Positions 8,297-15,748 of a stretch of DNA of 64,000 bases are shown piece after piece (position 1 is the stretch's first letter; every line of letters starts with the position of its first letter). The DNA is from SB15 sp964639245 (GTDB taxonomy: Bacteria; Chloroflexota; Anaerolineae; Aggregatilineales; J027). The stretch covers positions 186,001 through 250,000 of the forward strand of contig CAZXCU010000007.1 of the NCBI GenBank assembly GCA_964639245.1. The letters run 5' to 3'. Both the position numbers and the translations under genes were made by a program. The notes under the pieces were generated by a model. That model had not been told where the DNA came from. It worked only from the letters and a program-made list of their open reading frames with translations, and did no database searches.

Positions 8297-8347
8297 ACCC
8301 CCTCAGCCCTTCTCCAATGAATGGAGAGAGAGCGAGGGGGCGAGGTC
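8297..8347. repeat. Dispersed palindromic repeat, family A, copy 2
   Basis: CCCCTCAGCCCTTCTCC and GGAGAGAGAGCGAGGGG arms between the convergent ends of the DUF4832 and PD40/PASTA genes. It is less regular than the other copies. Confidence 0.65.
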
Positions 8348-8373
8348 AGAAAAATTTAGCAACCGAAGGTGCA

Positions 8374-9819
8374 TCAACGCGGCAGGATGCACAGGGTGAG
8401 ATTCTCCGGTTTGGGGGCCGGACAAGCGCGGCGCTGAGCATCGGTCACGCTTAAAACATCAAAGGAAGCGTTCCAGAAGGCCGTGTTGGGGTTCAGATCC
8501 ACCCGAATCAGCACATCGCAGGCTTCCGGGGGTTTTTCGCGGGTAGGAGCGCCATTGGTGAAAAAAAGACACTGCCCCGGTGCAAGTCGCTCTACCGTTC
8601 CGATAATTGGCTGCCCACTGTACAGCGATGAATCGCCTACAGCAATCGGCGCACCTTCGGCGGACACCAATTTGTTATACAGAATCGTTCCTGCTAAGGG
8701 CATCCACTGGTCAGCCGAAGTATTTTTGATAATCAGGCGGTCAGGGGTATAGGCGATATACAAATACGGGGTGTTGGCGGTGCCGCCGCCGACTCCTTCT
8801 AAGTAAAAATCGCATCGGCGCTCGGCAATCACACACACCGCCCGTTGTTCACCATTTTGCACGACTTCAAATTGGGTGATGCCGTTGATACCTGTCCAGA
8901 AATGTTCGGCGGGGTTGGTGGTGGAACGGTTGTATTGAATCAAGCCACATTCGTCAATCGCTTTGGGGGTAGAACGAAATTCTGACCAGAGTTGAGCGCA
9001 GCGATTCGCCCGCATATCATCCGCCCATTGACTCGCGGGATAGCTGGCGGCGGTGCTGCCATCCAGAGAACTGAAGCGGATGGTGGTTAAATCGAGGGGC
9101 AAGCCAGTATTGTTGACCAGCGTAATATCATTTTCATCCCAGACCAGCAGTGCATTGGTGACTTGGAGCAGGGTGATGTCAACCGGTGTGCCAACATTCA
9201 CCTGCTGGCCTGCCGGAACAGATTGTGCGCCGATGGTATTCGGGGCGGCGGGGGAAAGCGCCGTCCAAACGGTGTTGGTTTGTGCGCCCAAGAGCAAGCC
9301 ACTTTGGTTGAGCAGGGCGGCGGCTTGTGGCACACTCAAGCCCGTTAAATCTGGCACAAGGCCGGGCGGAATTTCGCCTGTGCTGACGATGGGTGCAGGC
9401 GGAATCGTCGTCGCCTGTGAGGTATCAGGGCTGGCGGTGGGCAAGGCATTGGTCACGGGCGCGGGGGGAATGACAGGTTGCCAGCTTGCATCATCGTCGG
9501 GTACGCCATTGTTGGTTAAGCGCCGGAGATTGCTGCCATCCACATTCATGCTATAAATTTCGGCGTTGCCATCACGGTCAGAAGTAAAAATAATCTGTGT
9601 ACCATCGGCTGACCACGACGGATTCCAATCATTGGCGGGATGATTGGTTAGGTTGCGCGGGTCTGTACCGTCGGCATTCATCACATAAATTTCCTGATTG
9701 CCGTCCCGTTCGGTGGTAAAGACAATCAAAGGCTGCTGGGCATGGGCTGCATGGCTCATCAGCAGCAGGAAGATAAAACAGAGGGAAATGGTTTTTCCCC
9801 AATGTTTTCTTGTTTGCAT
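8374..9819 (-). CDS. Secreted PD40/TolB-repeat and PASTA domain protein
   Basis: 481 residues from ATG 9819, preceded by GAGG at 4 and AGGAG at 11 bases. A signal peptide ends at HAAHA. Two PD40 (TolB-like propeller) repeats follow, each with FTSDRDGN-EIY-MN-DGS/T...LT. A Pro/Thr-rich linker leads to one PASTA domain (VPDLTGLSVPQAAALL ... GTPVDITL), a fold that elsewhere binds muropeptides or beta-lactams. The last 230 residues are an unrecognised extracellular module with six or more cysteines (NRCAQLW, DECGLIQ, AVCVIAERRCDF, GQCLFF, EACDVLI). The gene starts 13 bases after the anti-sigma gene, so it is probably the output or sensor partner of that operon. Confidence 0.8.
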   Translation of the reverse strand: MQTRKHWGKTISLCFIFLLLMSHAAHAQQPLIVFTTERDGNQEIYVMNADGTDPRNLTNHPANDWNPSWSADGTQIIFTSDRDGNAEIYSMNVDGSNLRRLTNNGVPDDDASWQPVIPPAPVTNALPTASPDTSQATTIPPAPIVSTGEIPPGLVPDLTGLSVPQAAALLNQSGLLLGAQTNTVWTALSPAAPNTIGAQSVPAGQQVNVGTPVDITLLQVTNALLVWDENDITLVNNTGLPLDLTTIRFSSLDGSTAASYPASQWADDMRANRCAQLWSEFRSTPKAIDECGLIQYNRSTTNPAEHFWTGINGITQFEVVQNGEQRAVCVIAERRCDFYLEGVGGGTANTPYLYIAYTPDRLIIKNTSADQWMPLAGTILYNKLVSAEGAPIAVGDSSLYSGQPIIGTVERLAPGQCLFFTNGAPTREKPPEACDVLIRVDLNPNTAFWNASFDVLSVTDAQRRACPAPKPENLTLCILPR

Positions 9820-9832
9820 TTTCCTCTTGCTC

Positions 9833-10729
9833 CTAATCATCATCATCGTCGTCATCCGCATCATCATCGGTATCAGAGCTACCACCAGTCGTGGTGCCAC
9901 TTCCAGAATCACCGGTGGTTGTGCCACCATTGGTCGATGTACCGCCCTCCGTTGTTGTGCCACCGTTAGAGGTTGTGCCACCCCCCGCCGTTCCGGTGAC
10001 CTTCTCAATCGACACCGCCACGAACAGGTCATCATCCCCAATGGCGGCTTCGATTCGCACCATATCGCCAACTTCAAGCCGCGTAAGAATCGAGTCATCG
10101 GGGGATAATTGAATACGAATGCCATAAACAGTAAGGATATTCACTTCAATGGCGGTGACTGCGCCTTCAATCGTCATGGCGATGGGCAAATCGGTAGGAC
10201 TGGCCTCGATGGTCGGTAACAAAGTCGGGGTGATGGTCGGCACGCTGGTCTTGCTCGCGCTTCCTGTCGGTGAGAGGGCAAGGGTCGCTGTGCGGCTCGG
10301 TGTTTGAGTCGCGCTGGCGGTGAGTGTCATGGTGGATAATGCTGTGACCGTCAGCGTTGGTTCGGCACTCGCGGTACGGGTCAGGGTGAGGGTATGGGTC
10401 GGACGGGGCGACTCATTTTCATCCTCCTCCCCGCCAGCCGTGAGGACAAAAAATCCACCAATACCCACCCCCACCAGCACGACAATCACCGCTAAAATCC
10501 ACAAGGGGCGAATATTCCCCCCAGAACGCGGCGGTGCAGCGAGATTTTGTGTCTGGCTCATCAAACGGCTTTCGATGCGGGCAAACGCTTCGTCCGAAAG
10601 CGGTGTGATGGGCAAACGCGCAATTTCTTGAGCAATTTCAGCGAAGGGGTCGTTGTTCGTTTCCCCGAAGTCATCGCTGTCTGGCGGGACAACCGAGTCG
10701 AGGAGTTGACGCAGTTCTTCAGGTGTCAT
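9833..10729 (-). CDS. Membrane anti-sigma factor with extracellular DUF5666-like module and poly-Asp tail
   Basis: 298 residues. Residues 1-70 are a short cytoplasmic domain (no zinc-finger HxxxCxxC), 74-96 one membrane helix (LWILAVIVVLVGVGIGGFF), then a Thr/Pro/Ser-rich stalk (about 105-180), a beta-rich module at about 182-242 (GAVTAIEVNILTVYG, VGDMVRIEA) like DUF5666, a Gly/Thr repeat stretch, and a C-terminal tail that ends in seven aspartates. It overlaps the ECF sigma gene by 4 bases (ATGA), the usual sigma/anti-sigma coupling, so the N-terminal domain probably holds the sigma factor. The Asp tail is also present on the neighbouring secreted protein at 11935 and is unusual. Confidence 0.75.
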   Translation of the reverse strand: MTPEELRQLLDSVVPPDSDDFGETNNDPFAEIAQEIARLPITPLSDEAFARIESRLMSQTQNLAAPPRSGGNIRPLWILAVIVVLVGVGIGGFFVLTAGGEEDENESPRPTHTLTLTRTASAEPTLTVTALSTMTLTASATQTPSRTATLALSPTGSASKTSVPTITPTLLPTIEASPTDLPIAMTIEGAVTAIEVNILTVYGIRIQLSPDDSILTRLEVGDMVRIEAAIGDDDLFVAVSIEKVTGTAGGGTTSNGGTTTEGGTSTNGGTTTGDSGSGTTTGGSSDTDDDADDDDDDD

Positions 10730-11271
10730 CGTTCCCCTCCGTTCATCAATTGAGCCAACCGTTTGAGGGCGCGGTGCTGCGAAACTGCAATGGCCTGTGA
10801 CGATTTGCCAAGGGTTTGGGCAACTTCTTCATGTTTTTTACGCTCCACAAAGCGCAAGAATAAAATCGTCTGTTCTTCGTCGCTGAGTTGAGTCATGGCC
10901 TGCTGCAAGCGCCCCCGTGATTCGGCATCCTGCACCATACTTTCTAGCGAGGGCTGCGGGCTGGCATAGGACTCCACCAAAGGTTCGGTTGGTCGTTTTT
11001 TCTGGTGACGGTAATAATCCGCCACCTGGGTACTGGCTATGCGATACAACCATGCTTCAAAGGGTGCGCCGGTATCTTGGTAGCGCGGAAGTTTTTCGAC
11101 CATCGTTAAAAACACATTCGCAGTTAAATCTTCTACGGCGGCGGAATCCGACACCCGATAACTGATATAGCGAGCGATTTTTTGGGCAAACAGGCGGTAG
11201 AGTTCGGCAACTGCCTCGCGGTCACGCTGCACCGCCTGTTCAATCAATTGGCGGATAAAACTATCCGTCAT
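10726..11271 (-). CDS. ECF-type RNA polymerase sigma factor
   Basis: 181 residues, normal ECF size. Region 2 is seen at about 20-85 (AVAELYRLFAQKIARYISYR, DLTANVFLTMVEKL, FEAWLYRIASTQVADYYR) and region 4 at about 125-175 (LSDEEQTILFLRFVERKKHEEVAQTLGK, a helix-turn-helix). It lies between a degenerate response regulator (4-base overlap upstream) and the membrane anti-sigma factor (4-base overlap downstream), so the three are translationally coupled. The target genes probably include its own operon, as is common for ECF factors; no promoter match was tested. Confidence 0.9.
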   Translation of the reverse strand: MTDSFIRQLIEQAVQRDREAVAELYRLFAQKIARYISYRVSDSAAVEDLTANVFLTMVEKLPRYQDTGAPFEAWLYRIASTQVADYYRHQKKRPTEPLVESYASPQPSLESMVQDAESRGRLQQAMTQLSDEEQTILFLRFVERKKHEEVAQTLGKSSQAIAVSQHRALKRLAQLMNGGER

Positions 11272-11912
11272 GGCTTCTCCTCAGGGTGTATATCCGTGCG
11301 TGTTAGGTCACTCAGATTATGCACAAGGTTGGTCAATCGGTCTAATTGTTGGTGAATTGTTTGCAAATAGCGACGGCGTTCATCCGGGGAAAGACGCTCA
11401 TGATATTCCAGCAGTTGGGTAGAAAGACGGATGCTGCTCAAAGGACTTTTTAAATCCTGCGAGACCGAACGAATCGATTTCTGGAAAAACCGTTTTTGCT
11501 GGCGCTTGCTGTTCTGGATGGTCTTGTTTTCCAGCGCTTGCAAACTCAATTGATGGTCAATGCGTGCCAGCAGTTCCTCCCGATGAAACGGGCGCAAAAT
11601 GTAATCCGCCGCTCCGAGTTTGAACGCTTTTACCTTGTCTTCGACCCGTGTTGACGCACTCACGAAAATCACCGGAATAGCTTGTTTTTTTTCATTTTCT
11701 TGAAGGTGAGCGAACACCTCAAAGCCATTCATTTCGGGCATTTGTACATCCAGCAAAATCAAGTCAATCACTTCTGCGGCGGCTTTTTCCAGAGCCTGCC
11801 GCCCATTCAAGGCGAGATGTGTCACCAGCCCGTGTTTGGTCAGAATCAAGCGGAGCAGGTGCAAATTGGCAGGCAAATCATCCACAATTAAAATGCTGGC
11901 TGGCGATGTCAT
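11268..11912 (-). CDS. Response regulator fused to a degenerate HisKA helix pair
   Basis: 214 residues. A receiver domain fills residues 5-125, with D11-D12, phospho-acceptor D55 (LILLDVQMPEMNG) and S84 in place; the conserved lysine before the final Pro-Phe is Arg107 (ILRPF). Residues about 140-205 resemble a HisKA dimerisation domain (SVSQDLKSPLSSIRLSTQLLE) but the phospho-accepting histidine is Gln152, and no ATPase domain follows. So it cannot be a kinase of the usual kind; it may dimerise, dock another kinase or sequester the sigma factor. Start ATG 11912 lies 23 bases before the end of the poly-Asp gene. It overlaps the sigma gene by 4 bases. Confidence 0.82.
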   Translation of the reverse strand: MTSPASILIVDDLPANLHLLRLILTKHGLVTHLALNGRQALEKAAAEVIDLILLDVQMPEMNGFEVFAHLQENEKKQAIPVIFVSASTRVEDKVKAFKLGAADYILRPFHREELLARIDHQLSLQALENKTIQNSKRQQKRFFQKSIRSVSQDLKSPLSSIRLSTQLLEYHERLSPDERRRYLQTIHQQLDRLTNLVHNLSDLTRTDIHPEEKP

Positions 11913-11934
11913 GCGCGTTTTTCCCTTTTAGTGG

Positions 11935-12516
11935 CTAATCATCGTCGTCGTCATCATCATCATCATCGTCGTCACCGCCCGACCCACCGCCGGGTTGTCC
12001 ACCGCCAGTATTATTGTTGTTTCCACCCGTATTTCCACCACCCGTATTCCCGCCGCCGTTTGTGATTTCGACATTGATAATCGTGATATTGATGGCAACA
12101 ATGACAATCGTGGGGCTGTTTTGGTCGAGCGAACCTTCCACCCGGACAACATCCCCGATTTTCAGGTCTGCCAACCCCTCATCATCATTATCATCGTCTT
12201 GGGTGTCCAAAACAATTTCAAAATCATAGATGGTAATGATATTGACATTGATGCTGGTGACAGGCCCGATGATCACAATATCTATGCTGTCAAAATCTTC
12301 ATCATCATCGGACGGGGTACGACTGACAACGGGTGTGGCAGGTGTACCAGAGGCCGCAGGGGTGCCGGTTAGGGTTGGTGTGCCAGAGACCGACGGCGTA
12401 CCTGTCACGGCGGGCGGAATCGTTGGGGTTGGGGTTTGCGCGGCAATGGACAGCGCCCAAGAGGGCAAAATCAACACCGCGATCATGATAACAAAACTAA
12501 GAGGACGAAATTTCAT
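11935..12516 (-). CDS. Secreted protein with DUF5666-like module and poly-Asp tail
   Basis: 193 residues. The start is supported by AAGGAG 7 bases upstream. A signal peptide (LSFVIMIAVLILPSWALSIA) is followed by a Thr/Pro/Gly repeat region (TGTPSVSGTPTLTGTPA), a beta module (GPVTSINVNIITIYDFEI ... IGDVVRVEGSL) closely similar in layout to that of the membrane anti-sigma factor at 9833, a Gly/Asn-rich stretch and a tail of twelve aspartates at the very end. The gene is first in a minus-strand row with the response regulator, ECF sigma and anti-sigma genes. A calcium- or cation-binding or wall-associated role is possible but unproven. Confidence 0.7.
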   Translation of the reverse strand: MKFRPLSFVIMIAVLILPSWALSIAAQTPTPTIPPAVTGTPSVSGTPTLTGTPAASGTPATPVVSRTPSDDDEDFDSIDIVIIGPVTSINVNIITIYDFEIVLDTQDDDNDDEGLADLKIGDVVRVEGSLDQNSPTIVIVAINITIINVEITNGGGNTGGGNTGGNNNNTGGGQPGGGSGGDDDDDDDDDDDD

Positions 12517-12614
12517 GGCAATACTCCTTTCTACCAGCTATATCGTCAAAATTCAATTTTTATTACCGAATTGCTTGGTCAGTTTTGTTCATATAGGCGC
12601 TACAATGGAGAGGA

Positions 12615-13757
12615 GTGTCACCTTTGGGGCAGATTGTGAATCAAAATTCGGGGACATTGTTGATTGTCGATGACTCGCGGGCAAATCTCCAACTCTTGGA
12701 AACCCTGCTCGCCAGTCAAGGCTATGTGATTCATCTGGCAGAGAACGGGCAAAAAGCGCTGGAGATGGCCCATGCAGTTGCCCCGGATTTAATTTTGCTG
12801 GATGTGATGATGCCGGAAATGAACGGGTATGAAGTTTGCCTGCACCTTAAGGAGCAGGATGAACTGCGCGATATTCCGGTCATTTTCATCAGCGCCTTGG
12901 ATGAAGTGATGGATAAAGTGATGGGCTTCCGCGTGGGCGGGGTCGATTATATTGTCAAGCCGTTTCAGGTGGAAGAAATTATCGCACGGATTGACACCCA
13001 CCTTGAACTGCGCTGGAAACGCTGGGAAATTGAACGCCTGCGCGAATGGGAACAGAGTTACTACCAGAAAATCATGGAACTTAAAAATGATCTGGTCAGC
13101 ACCGCCTCCCATAACATTAAAACGCCGCTGAGCAATATTTTAAACGGCGTTCATCTGCTCCGTAAAACCGCCAATTTGCCGCCCAAACAAGCCAAATATG
13201 TGGATATGGTACAGCAGGGCGCGGAACGGATTAGCGCGCTCATCAAAGATTTGTTGGATTTAACTTGGGTGGAAGCCAGCCTGAATGTCCAAACCGAACG
13301 GGTCTCCGTGATGGCATTTTTGCAAAAAATTGTGGACGAAGCCAGCTTTGAAGCCCAGAAGAAAAATCACCACTTACAGCTTATCCCCTCAGAAGCAGAT
13401 TGCACCATCCGGGTTGTCCCAAACCGCTTGAGTCAAGCCATTGAAAACTTGCTCTCCAATGCCATCAAATATACACCTTCCGAAGGCACAATTACGGTTT
13501 CAATAGAAAGTCGTCCCCGTGAAGTAGCGATTCGGGTCACTGATACAGGGCTGGGCATTCCACCAGAAGACATACCCTATATTTTTGACAAATTTTTTCG
13601 GGTACAGCGTCCCGAACATTTGCAGCAGCCGGGGTCGGGCTTGGGTATGGCGATTGTGCAAGCGATTGTCGAACAGCACAATGGTCGCATCAAAGTAGAA
13701 AGTGAGCTAGGCAAAGGCAGTACCTTTACGATTATCCTGCCTCAAGTTTCTGGCTAG
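12615..13757 (+). CDS. Response regulator-histidine kinase hybrid (REC-HisKA-HATPase)
   Basis: About 380 residues. A receiver domain (D63, K115) comes first, then a coiled linker, HisKA with H166 (TASHNIKTPLSNIL) and an HATPase domain with N-box (NLLSNAIKY), DTGLGI and GSGLGMAIV. No membrane segment is present, so it acts in the cytoplasm and receives its signal through the receiver domain. The start is uncertain: GTG 12615, TTG 12624 (8 bases after AGGAG) and GTG 12636 are all in frame. It is divergent from the poly-Asp gene and is the intact counterpart of the degenerate regulator at 11268. Its 3' end overlaps the convergent FHA gene by 26 bases. Confidence 0.88.
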   Translation: MSPLGQIVNQNSGTLLIVDDSRANLQLLETLLASQGYVIHLAENGQKALEMAHAVAPDLILLDVMMPEMNGYEVCLHLKEQDELRDIPVIFISALDEVMDKVMGFRVGGVDYIVKPFQVEEIIARIDTHLELRWKRWEIERLREWEQSYYQKIMELKNDLVSTASHNIKTPLSNILNGVHLLRKTANLPPKQAKYVDMVQQGAERISALIKDLLDLTWVEASLNVQTERVSVMAFLQKIVDEASFEAQKKNHHLQLIPSEADCTIRVVPNRLSQAIENLLSNAIKYTPSEGTITVSIESRPREVAIRVTDTGLGIPPEDIPYIFDKFFRVQRPEHLQQPGSGLGMAIVQAIVEQHNGRIKVESELGKGSTFTIILPQVSG

Positions 13758-14682
13758 CAATTTCCAATGGACTCATCACCAGCAACTTGAGCATGGGGGC
13801 AAGTTGCGCCGTATACGTTTTGCGTTCTTCCGGGGAAATATCCACTTTTATTTTTGCCAGAAATGCCAGCACCATCGGTTCAAGTTTGAGCGTTTCCGGG
13901 GAGGCTTCCAGTGTCCCTTTATTTTCGCCCTTCCATTTGTTTAACACATCCTGAATCACGGAGACAATTTCAACCGGGCGGTCAGTTTGAACCCGGATGA
14001 TATGGGTGGGGTTATCCAGGCGGATAGACTGCAAGCCCAGTTCTTCTGGGGTGCGCTTTAAAATATCATCGGCGAGTCTTTGAATATCCATGACTGCCTG
14101 TAACATCGGCAAAATGGCCTCGCTCAATTCAGCCACCGTGAGCTTGGCCTTCATTTCCGGTTGGCGAATGTAAAAGGTGGTATCAGCGGCTTTAAAATTT
14201 TCTTTGAAATAAACTGTGATGGGAAGTTGGCCTAACCGCAGTCTGTCGCCACTTTGTAAATGATAGGTACGGTGGGGAATGAGGTGCATTTCATTGAGAT
14301 AAGTGCCGTTAGAACTGTCTAAATCGCGCAGCAAATATCCCCCCTCTTTGTATTCAATGATGGCATGTTTGCGCGAGACCCCCAATTTATTTTCGCCGTA
14401 AGGGGTTAAATCCACCACGACACTATCTTCAGGTTGGTTTGATTTACGCCCGAGGGTAATTTCGGTGCGATTTTTGAGCGTAATCGGCTGGGTGTCGTTC
14501 ATGATGAATAACAAAATTTCCTGCTGAACAGTGGACGCAGTGAAATCAGGCAGTTGGGCGCGTAGGGTGACCGTCCCCGGATCATTTTCTAGCATGACCG
14601 TGAAGAGACTGCCGCATTTGACACAAATTAAAGCGTTGTCCGCATTTTCAAAGTTGCAGGTAGGACAGAGTTTGGTTTTCAC
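13732..14682 (-). CDS. FHA domain protein with N-terminal zinc ribbon
   Basis: 316 residues. Residues 4-24 form a zinc ribbon (CPTCNFENADNALICVKCG). An FHA domain lies at about 70-160 with the hallmark GRKS, SRKHAIIEY, LRDLDSSNGTYLN and GDRLRLG motifs, which bind phosphothreonine peptides. The last 150 residues are helical and unassigned. Serine/threonine kinase substrates are the normal partners of FHA domains, and a kinase is encoded at 20442, but a link is inferred only. Transcription is probably from the candidate promoter at 14718-14745. Confidence 0.85.
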   Translation of the reverse strand: MKTKLCPTCNFENADNALICVKCGSLFTVMLENDPGTVTLRAQLPDFTASTVQQEILLFIMNDTQPITLKNRTEITLGRKSNQPEDSVVVDLTPYGENKLGVSRKHAIIEYKEGGYLLRDLDSSNGTYLNEMHLIPHRTYHLQSGDRLRLGQLPITVYFKENFKAADTTFYIRQPEMKAKLTVAELSEAILPMLQAVMDIQRLADDILKRTPEELGLQSIRLDNPTHIIRVQTDRPVEIVSVIQDVLNKWKGENKGTLEASPETLKLEPMVLAFLAKIKVDISPEERKTYTAQLAPMLKLLVMSPLEIASQKLEAG

Positions 14683-14717
14683 AATTTTGTCTAACAGTTA
14701 AGTGTTCTGAATGGATT

Positions 14718-14745
14718 ATAATAGTAGATGAATTAAAAATCCCAA
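14718..14745 (-). promoter_or_regulatory. Candidate sigma70-type promoter of the FHA gene
   Basis: On the minus strand TTGGGA (14740-14745) and TATTAT (14718-14723) are separated by 16 bases; a shifted TATAAT overlaps the second box. It lies about 35 bases upstream of the FHA start codon. Confidence 0.4.
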
Positions 14746-14831
14746 TTTTTTCAGATTTTCTTCACAAACAGCCAAACTCAACCGAGAGACGCAACAATCA
14801 GCAGGGATAGTGTGAAGTTTGTAAAGGGTTA

Positions 14832-15062
14832 TCAGGGTGTTTTCCAGTGGCGAAAAACCGCCAACAGTTCATCCTGAGCCTGGGCGGGAAGGTCAAGCTC
14901 AGATAATTGACCCACCCCATGAATCGTCTGGCGCATCTGCAAAAGGTAGCGCTGGCAGCCTTCGCAAGTTGCCAGATGCTGTTCAAAACGGGCGCGTTCA
15001 TCGGGCGGCAGGGTATTTTCTAGGTACTCCGTGACCAGTTCGACCAATTCCTTACAACTCAT
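14832..15062 (-). CDS. Zinc-finger anti-sigma factor (zf-HC2)
   Basis: 76 residues. It contains the anti-sigma zinc-finger pattern FEQHLATCEGCQRYL (HxxxCxxC) after an N-terminal helix (CKELVELVTEYLENTLPPDE), which is the typical zf-HC2 fold that clamps an ECF sigma factor. There is no membrane helix, so it is a soluble, probably redox- or zinc-responsive, regulator. It overlaps the upstream ECF sigma gene by 4 bases (ATGA), confirming the pair. Confidence 0.88.
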   Translation of the reverse strand: MSCKELVELVTEYLENTLPPDERARFEQHLATCEGCQRYLLQMRQTIHGVGQLSELDLPAQAQDELLAVFRHWKTP

Positions 15063-15670
15063 GTTTCATCCTTAAAATACGACTCTAATGCCTGCCGCAC
15101 TCTGGAACGGGCGCGATGCAGCAAGACACGCTGATTGGATTCGCTGATGTTCAAAAGCTGGCACACCTCCTCCGAAGTCCACTGCTGGATGTCGCACAAC
15201 GTAATTACTTCGCGTTGATTGGGCGGCAGGGTTGCGATGGCGGCTTGAATCAACCGTAAGGTTTCCGCCGAAATCAGTTTTTCTTCCGGGAAATTCTCCG
15301 GGGCAACTGCCCAGTGATGCGCCCAATGGGGGTGGTCAGCCCCGTAAAAACGCTCCTCCGCCACCCCCGCTTCATCCGAGTCCGATTCTATCGAGACATA
15401 GCGCCCTTCGCGTTTGGCTAGGGTTTTGGCGCGGTTCATCAAAATGCTAAAAATCCATGTTTTGAGGGACGAACGCTCCTCAAATTTGTGGATGCCCTTC
15501 AGCACATGAATCCATGTTTCCTGAATAACTTCTTCGGCACTGCTAACATCCGGCAAATACATCAAGGCCACCCGCAGCATCGCAGCATGGTGCTGCTGAA
15601 TCAACCCCTCAAAAATAGCTTCATCCCCGCGCAGCAGCCCATCAATCAATTCGCGGTCTGTCAAATTCAT
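15059..15670 (-). CDS. ECF-type RNA polymerase sigma factor
   Basis: 203 residues from the ATG at 15670 (MNLTDRELIDGLLRGD); an upstream TTG in frame at 15703 is less likely. Region 2 contains FEGLIQQHHAAMLRVALMYL, SAEEVIQETWIHVLKGI and LKTWIFSILMNRAKTLAKRE; region 4 contains LPPNQREVITLCDIQQW and SEEVCQLLNISESNQRVLLHRARSRVRQ in two parts. The linker between the regions is long and acidic. It is coupled by a 4-base overlap to the zinc-finger anti-sigma gene. The large hybrid kinase starts a separate gene downstream on the same strand, 46 bases beyond the anti-sigma side's opposite flank. Confidence 0.92.
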   Translation of the reverse strand: MNLTDRELIDGLLRGDEAIFEGLIQQHHAAMLRVALMYLPDVSSAEEVIQETWIHVLKGIHKFEERSSLKTWIFSILMNRAKTLAKREGRYVSIESDSDEAGVAEERFYGADHPHWAHHWAVAPENFPEEKLISAETLRLIQAAIATLPPNQREVITLCDIQQWTSEEVCQLLNISESNQRVLLHRARSRVRQALESYFKDET

Positions 15671-15748
15671 CGGCGGTTCCCATTTCGGGGAATGATAGCC
15701 CAAACCGCCGCATCCTGCCTCTTTTTGTCTGTGACTATCACCGTTTCG

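Noticed and set aside
8374..10125. Longer version of the PD40/PASTA gene beginning at 10125
   Set aside because: The first 102 codons overlap the anti-sigma gene in another frame and are Arg/Met-rich; the signal peptide and ribosome site support ATG 9819.
11928..12372. Plus-strand frames opposite the poly-Asp region rich in Ile or Asn
   Set aside because: They are mirror images of the aspartate and asparagine repeats on the minus strand and lack start sites.
12615..14682. 26-base overlap of the convergent kinase and FHA genes as a sign of a wrong stop
   Set aside because: Both C-termini are sensible (TFTIILPQVSG and EIASQKLEAG), and short convergent overlaps are common.
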